A DNA stretch of 64,000 bases from Robiginitalea sp. (GCA_024642005.1 JAHECA010000009.1:58372-122371), one strand, 5' to 3'. Counted from the first letter of the stretch, positions 1 through 8,691 are shown. The notes: a model not told the origin generated them from the letters alone. Translations and numbers: made by a program.

Positions 1-1
1 C

Positions 2-460
2 AACGACAGCGTGCGCAACAACATTTTGCTGGGCAACGTAGACGCCACGCAAGAGGAAGTGGAGACAGCCGCCCGCATCGCCAATGCCCACGAGTTCATC
101 AGCCAGCTGCCCCAGGGGTACGAGTCCAATATCGGTGACGGGGGCAACAAGCTGAGCGGCGGGCAGAAACAGCGCCTGGCCATTGCCCGGGCCGTGCTCA
201 AAAACCCCCCCATCATGATTCTGGACGAAGCCACCTCGGCCCTGGATACCGAAAGCGAGCGCCTCGTGCAGGATGCGCTGGAAAAAATGATGCGCGGACG
301 TACCTCCCTGGTTATCGCCCACCGCCTGAGCACCGTTCAGAAAGCCGATACCATCGTGGTAATGCAAAAGGGCGAAATCGTGGAGCAGGGTTCCCACCAG
401 GAACTCATGGAGAGGCAAGGGGTCTACCGACGGTTGGTCGAGATGCAGCAACTCGGCTAG
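2..460 (+). CDS. ABC exporter ATP-binding domain, C-terminal part (5' end outside window)
   Basis: This is the last 152 residues of the nucleotide-binding domain of an ABC exporter. The frame is already open at position 2 and no start codon is needed before the window edge, so the membrane domain and Walker A motif must lie upstream. Visible are an exporter-type X-loop joined to the signature ([11 protein letters not shown], residues 45-55), Walker B with its glutamate ([11 protein letters not shown]), the H-loop (IAHRLS) and the usual tail [12 protein letters not shown]. The pattern matches MsbA/McjD-type exporters; the substrate cannot be told. The stop is followed 65 bases later by the sigma-factor gene, which has its own putative promoter, so the two are probably separate units. 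Confidence 0.93.
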   Translation, partial: NDSVRNNILLGNVDATQEEVETAARIANAHEFISQLPQGYESNIGDGGNKLSGGQKQRLAIARAVLKNPPIMILDEATSALDTESERLVQDALEKMMRGRTSLVIAHRLSTVQKADTIVVMQKGEIVEQGSHQELMERQGVYRRLVEMQQLG

Positions 461-482
461 GGCCTGACGGAAAACCGCGCCG

Positions 483-512
483 ATTAAACCCTTTTGCCCG
501 GAATCGGTCTAA
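483..512 (+). promoter_or_regulatory. Putative ECF-type promoter of the sigma-factor gene
   Basis: ATTAAACCCTTTTGC (483-497) is followed after 10 bases by TCTAA (508-512). Nearly the same two blocks recur at 1086-1115 upstream of the next gene. I read them as -35 and -10 blocks recognised by the encoded ECF sigma factor, implying autoregulation. The short distance to the ATG at 526 is a weakness; the first block alone could instead be a housekeeping -7 element. Confidence 0.45.
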
Positions 513-525
513 TGCCAACAGGCAA

Positions 526-1077
526 ATGATGAATGCTGAAACAGAACTGATCGAAGGTTTGCAAGACCCGGCCCGGCGGGAAGCGGCATTCCGCATCCTG
601 CTGGAACGCTACCAGGAGCGCCTGTACTGGCACATCCGCCGCATTGTGCTGGCCCACGAAGATGCCGACGACGTGCTGCAGAATACCTTCATCAAAGTGT
701 ATCGGAATATCGGCCAATTTAAAGGAGAGAGCAAGCTCTACAGCTGGATGTACCGAATAGCCACCAACGAGGCCCTGACCTTCCTGAAGCGGAATTCGCG
801 CATGCAGGGGATAAGCGACGAGGCCCTTCACGAGAAGATGGTCTCAAGGCTGGAAGCCGATCCTTACTTCGACGGAGACCAGGCCCAGGTACAACTCCAG
901 CGCGCCCTGGCCAGCCTGCCCGAAAAGCAGCGCCTGGTTTTTAACCTGAAGTATTTCGAAGAAATGACCTACGACCAGATGTCGGAAGTACTCGAAACCT
1001 CCGTGGGGGCCCTGAAGGCATCCTATCATTTGGCGGTGAAGAAAATAGAGGGGTTTGTAAAGGGGGTAAGTTCCTGA
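526..1077 (+). CDS. RNA polymerase sigma factor, ECF (sigma-70) family
   Basis: A 183-residue protein with the two-domain ECF layout: region 2 at about residues 20-92 (with DADDVLQNTFIKVYRNI and the YSWMYRIATNEALTFLKR segment that contacts the -10 DNA) and region 4 at about 128-177 (SLPEKQRLVFNLKYFEEMTYDQMSEVL split by a helix-turn-helix). No extra C-terminal domain is present. The two ATG codons at 526 and 529 are both possible starts; no strong ribosome binding site separates them. It leads a three-gene unit with the membrane protein at 1122 and the exported protein at 1624, which I infer to hold it in check and signal to it. The stimulus is unknown. Confidence 0.93.
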   Translation: MMNAETELIEGLQDPARREAAFRILLERYQERLYWHIRRIVLAHEDADDVLQNTFIKVYRNIGQFKGESKLYSWMYRIATNEALTFLKRNSRMQGISDEALHEKMVSRLEADPYFDGDQAQVQLQRALASLPEKQRLVFNLKYFEEMTYDQMSEVLETSVGALKASYHLAVKKIEGFVKGVSS

Positions 1078-1085
1078 AAAAAGCA

Positions 1086-1115
1086 ATTAAACCTTTTGCG
1101 AGAAAAGATATCTAA
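1086..1115 (+). promoter_or_regulatory. Second copy of the putative ECF-type promoter
   Basis: ATTAAACCTTTTGC (1086-1099), an 11-base spacer and TCTAA (1111-1115) repeat the element found before the sigma gene with a one-base difference in each spacing. Its place right after the sigma stop codon and just before the membrane-protein ATG (1122) suggests that the sigma factor also drives its presumed partner. If the second block is a true -10, the transcript would be nearly leaderless. Confidence 0.42.
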
Positions 1116-1121
1116 GAAACG

Positions 1122-1634
1122 ATGATGGATAAAAAAGGACATAGCGGTTTCCGGGTTCCGGACGGGTACTTTGACCAGTTTCAGGCCCGCATGGAGCACC
1201 AGTTCAAGGCTTCTGAAGGCGAAAAGCTGCCGAAAGATGCCGGTTTCCGCGTGCCCGAAGCGTATTTCGATACCCTGGGGGAAAGGCTTCAGCAGCGCCT
1301 GGAAGCGCCGCGGGGCCGTACCCGCAACCTGTGGACCACCTATCTGGGATGGGCAGCTGCGGCTGCGGCCGGGCTCCTGCTTGCCATCAGTCTCTGGCCC
1401 GTGCAGGAAGCACTGACCCCGGGCTTCTCAGACCTGGCGGGTACCGAGATCGAACACTACCTCGATGTCCGTTACGAAAACCTGAGTTCGTATGAACTGG
1501 CCGAATCGCTGCCGCTGGAAAACCTGGCCATGAGCGACCTTTTGGAGGATGCCCCGGCTGAAACCCAGATCCTGGATTACCTGGACCGGGAGAACCCAAC
1601 CTATGATGACTATTACCTCGACAATGATGAGTAA
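1122..1634 (+). CDS. Single-pass membrane protein with duplicated FRVPxxYFD motif; candidate anti-sigma factor
   Basis: I do not recognise a named domain in this 170-residue protein. The N-terminal cytoplasmic part carries two copies of one motif: FRVPDGYFDQFQARMEHQF near residue 10 and FRVPEAYFDTLGERLQQRL near residue 43. One membrane helix follows (about residues 70-92, with WAAAAAAGLLLAISLW), then an acidic C-terminal region of about 75 residues that would lie in the periplasm. The order sigma factor - short cytoplasmic segment - helix - outer domain fits an anti-sigma factor of a non-standard type, but this is inferred from context only. Its last 11 bases overlap the next gene, so translation is probably coupled. 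Confidence 0.8.
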   Translation: MMDKKGHSGFRVPDGYFDQFQARMEHQFKASEGEKLPKDAGFRVPEAYFDTLGERLQQRLEAPRGRTRNLWTTYLGWAAAAAAGLLLAISLWPVQEALTPGFSDLAGTEIEHYLDVRYENLSSYELAESLPLENLAMSDLLEDAPAETQILDYLDRENPTYDDYYLDNDE

Positions 1635-2085
1635 GCGAATTGCATACGGAGCCGTCCTGGCGCTTTTCCTGATGGGAAGCGGAGGCCTTTGGGCGCAGCA
1701 GGAAGACAATCAGGAAAAAATCAAAGCCCTAAAAGTGGCTTTCTTTACCGAGCAACTCAGCCTCAGCCCGAAGGAGGCCACCGTGTTCTGGCCCCTCTAC
1801 AATGCCTATGAGGCCGAAAAAGAAACCATCATGGGGCTCAAACGACGCGAAGTCTACGATAAGATCGGAGACACCCAGTCATACAGCGAGGCCGAGGCCC
1901 GTGCCATACTCAGTCGGTTCCAGGAACTGGAGGAACGTGAAAATGCACTTGACCGGAAATTCCAGACCGAACTGGCCGCCACCTTCTCGGCTACGCGAAC
2001 CCTGAAACTTTTCCGGGCCGAACACGAATTCCGGAAAAGGCTGCTGCGGGAGTTCCGCAAGCGCAATGGCGGCAATCTGCCCTAA
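1624..2085 (+). CDS. Exported coiled-coil protein of the ECF unit, Spy/CpxP/CnrX-like
   Basis: A 153-residue protein with a clear signal peptide (MMSKRIAYGAVLALFLMGSG, cleavage probably after WAQ). The mature part is charged and almost wholly helical, with LSLSPKEATVFWPLYNAYEAEKE resembling an LTxxQ-type repeat of Spy/CpxP proteins broken up by heptads, and a very basic C-terminus. I start it at 1624, inside the previous gene, because earlier in-frame codons would add a non-secretory leader. Periplasmic helical proteins beside an ECF sigma and its membrane partner act as sensors in the CnrYXH metal system; a similar role here is inference. A general chaperone role is the alternative. Confidence 0.82.
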   Translation: MMSKRIAYGAVLALFLMGSGGLWAQQEDNQEKIKALKVAFFTEQLSLSPKEATVFWPLYNAYEAEKETIMGLKRREVYDKIGDTQSYSEAEARAILSRFQELEERENALDRKFQTELAATFSATRTLKLFRAEHEFRKRLLREFRKRNGGNLP

Positions 2086-2096
2086 ATACCGGCCTG

Positions 2097-3122
2097 CTAG
2101 CGGAAAATAAGCCGCGCCACCCGTCCCTTCCCGGCCGCATAAGCCAGTGAATCGTTGGCAAAACGCAGCGTATAAAAAGAGTCGTCCGACAAGCTTTGCC
2201 AGGTGGCACCGCCGTCTGAGGAGTAATCAATACCCGTGAAACCGACTGCCACCAGGCCCTGCCCGCCCGAACCGGGCACGAACTGCACGCAACTCTTATA
2301 GCCCGGCACGGCCCCGTCTGCCAGGAGCTCCCAGCTTTGACCCCCATCTTTGCTCCGGGCCTTGTTACCTGTATTTTCGTCTGGCAGGCTGTAATCGCCC
2401 CCCATGGCAAACCCGGTCTGAGCATCGTGAAAGGCCAGGCTGTAAATACCCTGAGATTCGCGCTGGTGGGCCACGGGAGACTGGAAGACCTCCCAGTGCT
2501 CACCCAGGTCGTCGGAGCGAAAGATCCGGCCCTTTGTGGTTGCTATCCAACAGCGGCTGCCTATTATGGCAATATTCGTGTTGCTGGCGGCAAAGGCCCC
2601 TTCCCCGGGCAGCGCCGGGGGCAGGCGGTCGCAGGGGACCCTGGCCCAGGTATGGCCGCCGTCTCGGGTGAGCAGTACGCTCAGGCAGCCGTTCCGGGCA
2701 TCGCCTATTGCGAGGCCGTTGCGGTTGTCCCAGAATGCCATGGCGTCGTAAAAGACACCCGGGCCACTTTCTTGGTAAACCAGTTCCATCCCGGACTCGC
2801 CGGTTTTATACAACAGAGCCGGATCGCCTGCCGAGAGCATGAAAAAATCGGTGTCGGTATGGGCTACCGCGCGGAATTCGGGATATGCGCCTTCAAAACC
2901 CTGCCGCCCCATACGCACGCGCCGGTCAGACAGGGTATAGGTGCCAAACAGGCCTCCGCTGCCTGCAAACCCGACGCTTCCGGGCATGATTTCCAGTGCC
3001 CGGATGGAAATACTGTCTTCCAGCAGCGGCTCCAGGTGCACCTCGGTAAAAATCCGAGGTTCGGGCTGTTGGGCACAAGCGGCCCACAGCAAGGGCATTA
3101 GCAAGGCCAAAAGTCGTTTCAT
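2097..3122 (-). CDS. BNR/YCF48-like beta-propeller lipoprotein
   Basis: A 341-residue predicted lipoprotein: signal MKRLLALLMPLLWAAC with the lipobox cysteine at about residue 16. At least four Asp-box (BNR) turns are visible, DGGHTWARV, DLGEHWEVF, DGGQSWELL and DGGATWQSL, regularly spaced as in a beta-propeller of the YCF48/sortilin-like class. Similar proteins are often annotated as oxidoreductases without proof; no redox motif is visible. It likely sits on an outer or inner membrane face and binds a ligand or partner. It is convergent with the ECF unit (only 11 bases apart) and divergent from the methyltransferase gene. Confidence 0.85.
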   Translation of the reverse strand: MKRLLALLMPLLWAACAQQPEPRIFTEVHLEPLLEDSISIRALEIMPGSVGFAGSGGLFGTYTLSDRRVRMGRQGFEGAYPEFRAVAHTDTDFFMLSAGDPALLYKTGESGMELVYQESGPGVFYDAMAFWDNRNGLAIGDARNGCLSVLLTRDGGHTWARVPCDRLPPALPGEGAFAASNTNIAIIGSRCWIATTKGRIFRSDDLGEHWEVFQSPVAHQRESQGIYSLAFHDAQTGFAMGGDYSLPDENTGNKARSKDGGQSWELLADGAVPGYKSCVQFVPGSGGQGLVAVGFTGIDYSSDGGATWQSLSDDSFYTLRFANDSLAYAAGKGRVARLIFR

Positions 3123-3138
3123 GGGGTTCGTTTTGGTT

Positions 3139-3167
3139 TAAAGATACCTTTATTCTTATCAAAACAA
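3139..3167 (-). promoter_or_regulatory. Putative Bacteroidota promoter of the BNR lipoprotein gene
   Basis: On the minus strand TATCTTTA (3146-3139) matches the TAnnTTTG -7 consensus except for the last base, and TTG (3167-3165) stands 18 bases upstream as a -33 element. The start codon at 3122 leaves a short leader. Confidence 0.45.
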
Positions 3168-3175
3168 TACCTTTG
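3168..3175 (+). promoter_or_regulatory. -7 element TACCTTTG before the RNA methyltransferase gene
   Basis: A perfect TAnnTTTG element stands only 6 bases before the ATG at 3182. No -33 TTTG lies at the normal distance. Transcription from it would give an almost leaderless message. Confidence 0.35.
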
Positions 3176-3181
3176 CCCCCT

Positions 3182-4426
3182 ATGCGGATGCACCGGAATT
3201 TAGTGGAGGCAGTTCTCAGGGGACTGCAGGAGATTTTTCAGGATGGGGTCTACGCCGACAAGGCGGTGGAACGCCTGCTCAAGAGCGATAAACGCTGGGG
3301 CAGCCGAGACCGCGGCTTCGTGGCGGAGACCGTTTACGAAATTGTGCGCTGGAAGCGGCTGTACGCCGAGATCGCCGAGGTGCGCGAACCCTTCAGCCGG
3401 GAAGACTGGTTCCGGATTTTTGCCGTGTGGGCGGTGCTCAGGGGCCATGACCTGCCCACCTGGAAGGAATTCACAGACACGCCGCAACGCCGGATAAAAG
3501 GCCGCTTCGATACCCTTAAAAAAACCCGGAAGGTGCGGGAATCGATCCCCGATTGGCTGGATGAACTGGGCGAAAAAAGCCTGGGAACGCCCCTGTGGGA
3601 AGCCGAGCTGGCCGCTTTGAACCAGCCTGCTCCCGTTGTTTTGCGCACCAACACCCTGAAGACCACGCGGGCCGCCCTGGCCGAAGCCCTGCAGGCAGAA
3701 GGCTTTGCCTCAAGCCCCTTGCCCGATTACCCGGATGCCCTTCAGTTGGCTGAACGCGGCAATGTATTTGCCACCCGGGCCTTTGCCGAGGGGTGGTTTG
3801 AGGTACAGGATGCCTCTTCCCAATTGGTTGCCCCGCTGCTGGGGGCCGAACCGGGGATGCGCGTAATCGACTGTTGCGCCGGGGCCGGCGGCAAGACCCT
3901 GCACCTGGCCGCCCTGATGCAAAACAAGGGACAGCTGCTTGCCATGGATATCTACGGCAACAAGCTGCACGAACTCAAGCGGCGCGCGCGCCGCGCCGGC
4001 GCTTTCAACATAGAAACCCGCCCCCTGGACAACCCCAAGATACTGAAGCGGCTGCAGGCTAAGGCCGACCGGGTGCTGATAGACGCCCCCTGTACGGGTC
4101 TGGGGGTACTCAGACGCAACCCGGATGCCAAATGGAAGCTGCAACCGGAGTTTGTAAATACCGTTTGCGACACCCAGGCCGAACTGCTGCAGCGCTACAG
4201 CAAACTACTCAAACCGGGCGGGCGAATGGTTTATGCCACCTGCTCCATCCTTCCCCAGGAAAACAACCGGCAGGTAGCCGGCTTTCTGGCCTCAGAGGCC
4301 GGGGGCGAATTCCGCCTGCTGGAAGAACATCAGATAGCTGCCTCGAAATCGGGCTACGATGGCTTTTACCTGGCCCTGATCGAACGACTGCCACAAGGCC
4401 CGAAGACCGAAAGCACACCCGGGTAA
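3182..4426 (+). CDS. RsmB/NOP2/Sun family RNA (cytosine-C5) methyltransferase
   Basis: A 414-residue SAM-dependent rRNA methyltransferase close in size to RsmB. The N-terminal helical part carries conserved RWGSRDRGFVAETVYEIVRW near residue 40. The Rossmann domain shows the SAM-binding loop DCCAGAGGKTLHLAALM at about 230, the motif IV cysteine in DAPCTGLG at about 300 and the motif VI cysteine in YATCS at about 350, the two cysteines that respectively release and attack the target base. I chose the ATG at 3182; a TTG three codons earlier is possible but lies in the -7 element. The exact target base (for example C967 of 16S rRNA) cannot be told from sequence alone. Confidence 0.94.
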   Translation: MRMHRNLVEAVLRGLQEIFQDGVYADKAVERLLKSDKRWGSRDRGFVAETVYEIVRWKRLYAEIAEVREPFSREDWFRIFAVWAVLRGHDLPTWKEFTDTPQRRIKGRFDTLKKTRKVRESIPDWLDELGEKSLGTPLWEAELAALNQPAPVVLRTNTLKTTRAALAEALQAEGFASSPLPDYPDALQLAERGNVFATRAFAEGWFEVQDASSQLVAPLLGAEPGMRVIDCCAGAGGKTLHLAALMQNKGQLLAMDIYGNKLHELKRRARRAGAFNIETRPLDNPKILKRLQAKADRVLIDAPCTGLGVLRRNPDAKWKLQPEFVNTVCDTQAELLQRYSKLLKPGGRMVYATCSILPQENNRQVAGFLASEAGGEFRLLEEHQIAASKSGYDGFYLALIERLPQGPKTESTPG

Positions 4427-4485
4427 TCAACAGCCAGCCCCCTGTTTTGTTAATTATTCGATCGCACAGTTACGGGATAAAATAA

Positions 4486-4493
4486 TACCTTTG
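4486..4493 (+). promoter_or_regulatory. -7 element TACCTTTG of purL
   Basis: Perfect TAnnTTTG match 33 bases before the purL ATG. The nearest upstream TTTTG (4445-4449) is farther than the usual 17-23 base spacing, so the -33 contact is weak. No guanine or PurR-type control element is evident in the leader. Confidence 0.5.
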
Positions 4494-4526
4494 TAGCTTC
4501 ATTTGAAACCCTAACGAGCCGGCCTC

Positions 4527-7500
4527 ATGATCCACTTTTTCGGCGACCCAGCGTCTCACCTTTACGCCCTGGAGTCGGGGCATCCCCTCACCCAGGAAGA
4601 CATCCGGAAACTCAGTTGGCTCTTCGGCGACCAGCCGAAGCTCGAAGGGGCGTCTGTGGACGCCTTTTTTGTTGGCCCACGCGCCGCCATGGTTACCCCC
4701 TGGAGCACAAACGCCACCGAAATTGCCCAGAACATGGGCATCAAAGGCATAGTGCGCATTGAGTCGTACCGGCGGGTGGAGGCAGACGATTCCGGCTACG
4801 ACCCCATGCTGTTCCAGAAATACCCCCGCCTGGGGCAGGAACTCTTCCACATCGAACACGAACCTGAGCCCATCAGGCCTATCGCCGATATAGCCGCCTA
4901 CAACAGGGAAGAGGGCCTGGCACTCAGCGAGGAGGAAATTACCTACCTGCAAGACCTGTCGGCCCGCCTGGGACGCCTGCTCACCGATTCGGAGGTATTC
5001 GGCTTCAGTCAGGTGAATTCCGAACACTGCCGGCACAAGATCTTCAACGGGACCTTCATCATTGACGACCAGGAGATGCCCGATTCGCTTTTCAAGCTCA
5101 TCAGGCGCACTTCCGAAACCCACCCGAATGACATCGTTTCGGCCTATAAAGACAATGTGGCGTTTGTAAAGGGCCCGCAGCTGGTGCAATTTGCTCCCCG
5201 GCGGGCCGACCAGCCCGATTTCTACCAGGAGTCCCCCTTTGACTCAGTACTGTCGCTCAAGGCAGAGACCCATAACTTCCCGACCACCGTGGAGCCCTTC
5301 AACGGGGCGGCTACCGGGTCTGGGGGTGAAATACGCGACCGGCTCGCCGGTGGACAGGGGGCCCTGCCCCTGGCAGGGACAGCTGTCTACATGACCGCCT
5401 ATTCGCGCCTGGCCGAAGACCGGCCCTGGGAAGCCAACTTCCCGGCCAGGGACTGGTTGTACCAGACTCCCATGGATATTCTGATAAAGGCCTCCAACGG
5501 GGCTTCCGATTTCGGGAACAAATTCGGGCAACCCCTGATCTGCGGCTCGGTACTGACCTTTGAACACCAGGAAAACAACCGTTTCCTGGGCTTCGACAAG
5601 GTAATCATGCTGGCCGGGGGCATCGGCTACGGAAAAGCGGAACAGGCCCTGAAAGGTCATCCGAAGCAAGGCGACCGCATTTTGGTGATGGGCGGCGACA
5701 ATTACCGGATCGGAATGGGCGGGGCCGCCGTGTCGAGTGCCGACACCGGGGCCTTTAGCTCGGCCATAGAACTGAACGCCGTACAGCGCTCCAACCCCGA
5801 GATGCAGAAACGGGCCGCCAATGCCATCCGCGGGCTGGTGGAGAGCGAGCACAACCCCATCGTCTCCATTCACGACCACGGGGCAGGCGGGCACCTGAAC
5901 TGCCTGTCGGAACTGGTAGAGGAAACCGGGGGTGCCATTGCCCTCGACAAGTTGCCCGTTGGCGACCCCACCCTTTCTGACAAGGAGATCATCGGCAATG
6001 AATCTCAGGAGCGCATGGGGCTGGTAATGGCACCTGAAGACCTGGGCCTGCTCGAGCGCATAGCCGCCCGGGAACGGGCTCCCCTCTACGATGTGGGGGA
6101 GGTAACCGGCGACCAGCGCTTTACGTTTGCTTCGGGCGGGCGCAAGCCCATGGACCTGGCCCTGTCTGACATGTTCGGCAGCTCGCCCAAGACTATCATG
6201 CGCGACAGCAGGCTCGATTACCGGTACGAACCGGTTACCTATCAGGTAGAACACTTCCACTCCTACCTCGAACAGGTTCTGCAACTCGAGGCGGTAGCCT
6301 GCAAAGACTGGCTCACCAACAAGGTAGACCGCTGCGTGGGCGGACGGGTGGCCAAACAGCAATGCGCCGGCCCCCTGCAACTGCCGCTGAACAACTGCGG
6401 GGTAATGGCCCTCGATTTCAAGGGAAGGGAGGGCCTGGCTACCGCTGTGGGCCATGCCCCTGTTGCGGCCCTTATCGACCCGGCAGCCGGCAGCCGCATC
6501 AGCATTGCCGAGGCCCTGACCAACCTGGTCTGGGCACCGCTGAAAGACGGCCTGCAATCGGTTTCCCTTTCAGCCAACTGGATGTGGCCCTGCAACAATC
6601 CGGGCGAAGATGCCCGGTTGTACGATGCCGTGCAGGCGGCTTCCGATTTTGCCATAGCCCTGGGCATCAACATTCCCACTGGTAAGGACTCCCTTTCCAT
6701 GAAACAGAAATACCCGGACCGGGAAGTACTGGCCCCGGGCACGGTCATTATCTCGGCCGCCGCGCATTGCACCGATTTGCGCAAGGTAGTGGAACCGGTT
6801 TTCCGCCTGCAAGGCGGGCCGCTTTATTACCTGAACCTGTCGGGCGGGCATTTCCAGCTGGGCGGGTCTTGCCTCGCCCAGGTGCTGGGGCGCATCGGAC
6901 GGGCGGTACCCGATATTGCCGACCTGGGCTATTTCGGCAAGGCCTTCGATGCGCTGCAGGGGCTGATCCGCGACGGGCAGATCCTGGCCGGGCACGATGT
7001 GTCGTCGGGCGGACTGATCACCACCCTGCTGGAAGGGTGTTTTTCGGTGCCGGGGCTGGGGGCCGAACTGGACCTGAGCGACCTGGGCGAACCAGACACC
7101 GTAAAGTTGCTCTTTGCCGAGAATGCAGGGGTGGTAATCCAGGCACGCGACGCCCGAATCGAGAAACACCTGGAGGCTGCCGGGGTTGCCTTCCACCCGA
7201 TCGGACAGGTAATCGACACCCCGGAGCTGCGAATCGTAAACCACCGCCAGCGCATGACCCTCGACGTTTCGGCCCTTCGAGATACCTGGTACCGCACTTC
7301 TTACCTGCTCGACCGCCGTCAGACCGCAGGCGATCTGGCTGCCACCCGGTACCGGGAATACAAGAACCAGCCGCTGCACTATGCGTTTCCGAAAAAATTC
7401 AAAGGGCAGTTACCGAGCCTCTCCACCCCGGTGGGCAACCGCCCAAAGGCCGCCATTTTGCGGGAGAAAGGCAGCAATTCGGAACGGGAGATGGCCCACG

Positions 7501-8189
7501 CCATGTTCCTTGCCGGCTTTGACGTGAAAGACGTGCACATGACCGACCTGATCAGCGGGCGGGAAACCCTGGAGGACATCCGCTTTATCGGGGCCGTGGG
7601 CGGGTTTTCCAATTCGGATGTGCTCGGCAGCGCCAAAGGCTGGGCGGGGGCATTCCGCTACAACGAAAAGGCCAACGAGGCCCTGCACCGCTTTTTCTCA
7701 AGGCCCGACACCCTCTCTGTCGGCATCTGCAACGGCTGCCAGCTGTTTATGGAACTGGAGCTGCTCCACCCCGACCACCCGCAGCACGGGAAAATGACCT
7801 ATAACGATTCACACAAGCACGAGAGCGCTTTTACCTCGGTACAGATAGCCCGGAATCACTCGATTATGCTCGGCAACCTCGAAGGCGCCAGCCTGGGGGT
7901 TTGGATTTCGCACGGGGAGGGAAAATTCCACCTTCCTTACCGGGCCGAACGCTATAACATCGTGGCAACCTACGGCTATGAGGCCTATCCGGCCAACCCG
8001 AACGGCAGCGATTACAATGCAGCCATGCTCTGCGACGACAGCGGCCGGCACCTGGTGACCATGCCGCACATCGAGCGCTCCATCTTCCCATGGAACTGGG
8101 CCTGGTACGAACCGGGGCGGGAAGATGCCGTATCACCCTGGTTGCAGGCATTCGTGAATGCCCGCAAATGGATCGAGAAAAATTCGTGA
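4527..8189 (+). CDS. purL: Phosphoribosylformylglycinamidine synthase (FGAM synthetase), large single-chain form
   Basis: A 1220-residue enzyme that turns FGAR, ATP and glutamine into FGAM in the fourth step of purine synthesis. This is the long single-chain form, close to the 1295 residues of E. coli PurL, with all parts fused: the N-terminal PurS-like domain, the linker with SEHCRHKIFNG at about 165, two synthetase halves (KAETHNFPTTVEPFNGAATGSGG near 245 is one hallmark; PTGKDSLSMKQKY near 716 another), and a C-terminal class I glutaminase. The glutaminase nucleophile is the cysteine in GICNGCQLF near 1068, and the His/Glu pair is in MPHIERSIFPWNW near 1181. All key residues are present. 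The gene stands alone, away from other pur genes in this window. Confidence 0.98.
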   Translation: MIHFFGDPASHLYALESGHPLTQEDIRKLSWLFGDQPKLEGASVDAFFVGPRAAMVTPWSTNATEIAQNMGIKGIVRIESYRRVEADDSGYDPMLFQKYPRLGQELFHIEHEPEPIRPIADIAAYNREEGLALSEEEITYLQDLSARLGRLLTDSEVFGFSQVNSEHCRHKIFNGTFIIDDQEMPDSLFKLIRRTSETHPNDIVSAYKDNVAFVKGPQLVQFAPRRADQPDFYQESPFDSVLSLKAETHNFPTTVEPFNGAATGSGGEIRDRLAGGQGALPLAGTAVYMTAYSRLAEDRPWEANFPARDWLYQTPMDILIKASNGASDFGNKFGQPLICGSVLTFEHQENNRFLGFDKVIMLAGGIGYGKAEQALKGHPKQGDRILVMGGDNYRIGMGGAAVSSADTGAFSSAIELNAVQRSNPEMQKRAANAIRGLVESEHNPIVSIHDHGAGGHLNCLSELVEETGGAIALDKLPVGDPTLSDKEIIGNESQERMGLVMAPEDLGLLERIAARERAPLYDVGEVTGDQRFTFASGGRKPMDLALSDMFGSSPKTIMRDSRLDYRYEPVTYQVEHFHSYLEQVLQLEAVACKDWLTNKVDRCVGGRVAKQQCAGPLQLPLNNCGVMALDFKGREGLATAVGHAPVAALIDPAAGSRISIAEALTNLVWAPLKDGLQSVSLSANWMWPCNNPGEDARLYDAVQAASDFAIALGINIPTGKDSLSMKQKYPDREVLAPGTVIISAAAHCTDLRKVVEPVFRLQGGPLYYLNLSGGHFQLGGSCLAQVLGRIGRAVPDIADLGYFGKAFDALQGLIRDGQILAGHDVSSGGLITTLLEGCFSVPGLGAELDLSDLGEPDTVKLLFAENAGVVIQARDARIEKHLEAAGVAFHPIGQVIDTPELRIVNHRQRMTLDVSALRDTWYRTSYLLDRRQTAGDLAATRYREYKNQPLHYAFPKKFKGQLPSLSTPVGNRPKAAILREKGSNSEREMAHAMFLAGFDVKDVHMTDLISGRETLEDIRFIGAVGGFSNSDVLGSAKGWAGAFRYNEKANEALHRFFSRPDTLSVGICNGCQLFMELELLHPDHPQHGKMTYNDSHKHESAFTSVQIARNHSIMLGNLEGASLGVWISHGEGKFHLPYRAERYNIVATYGYEAYPANPNGSDYNAAMLCDDSGRHLVTMPHIERSIFPWNWAWYEPGREDAVSPWLQAFVNARKWIEKNS

Positions 8190-8211
8190 ATAAAACCCTA
8201 AACCCGATAGC

Positions 8212-8667
8212 ATGAACGCCAACCTCACCATCTGGAAAACGGGCCGTGAAAGCGTGGCGCGCCTGCTCAGCCGGGTTCCGGACAAGCACTTCAACACCAT
8301 CCCACACGGGTTCAGCAACAACGTGGCCTGGAATCTGGGCCACCTCATTGTGGTGCAGCAATCCCTGGTTTACCGCCTCTCGGGCCTGGACATGCAGGTA
8401 CCCGCCGGGCTGAACGAACTCTACAAGCCCGGGACCCGCCCGGGCGAACCCCTGGGCACGGATGCCATAGGGGAACTCAGGGCCCTGCTGCTGTCTACCG
8501 TCGAAACGACCCTTGAAGATTATGCAAATGGCGCTTTCGGGCCGTTCATGGGCCTGACCACCAGCCGGGGTTTCCACCTGGAAACGCTGGAAGACGCCCT
8601 GGCCTTCAATAACTTCCACGAAGGCCTGCACACCGGCACCATCATGAGCCTGATGCGCTTGCTCTGA
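8212..8667 (+). CDS. DinB-like four-helix metal-binding protein
   Basis: A 151-residue protein of the DinB/YfiT-like putative metalloenzyme superfamily. The family's histidine triad is visible: one His in NVAWNLGHLIVV near residue 45 and two in HEGLHTGTI near 135-139, spaced HxxxH as usual. Such proteins are four-helix bundles, some acting as thiol transferases; the substrate here is unknown. It follows purL by 22 bases with the same direction and may be co-transcribed, although no functional link is evident. No signal peptide, so it should be cytoplasmic. Confidence 0.85.
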   Translation: MNANLTIWKTGRESVARLLSRVPDKHFNTIPHGFSNNVAWNLGHLIVVQQSLVYRLSGLDMQVPAGLNELYKPGTRPGEPLGTDAIGELRALLLSTVETTLEDYANGAFGPFMGLTTSRGFHLETLEDALAFNNFHEGLHTGTIMSLMRLL

Positions 8668-8691
8668 TCGGCAGCCACCCCCAACTTCCTG

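Noticed and set aside
2..460. Possible degenerate ATPase lacking Walker A
   Set aside because: The motif lies upstream of the window edge. The frame is open at position 2, so this is truncation by the window and not decay.
5244..6557. Long open frame on the minus strand inside purL (437 codons), with others alike at 12054-13454 and 17545-18915
   Set aside because: High GC and codon bias of the sense gene keep the complementary frame open. The translations are rich in His/Gly/Gln/Val without domains, and the sense strand holds a fully conserved enzyme.
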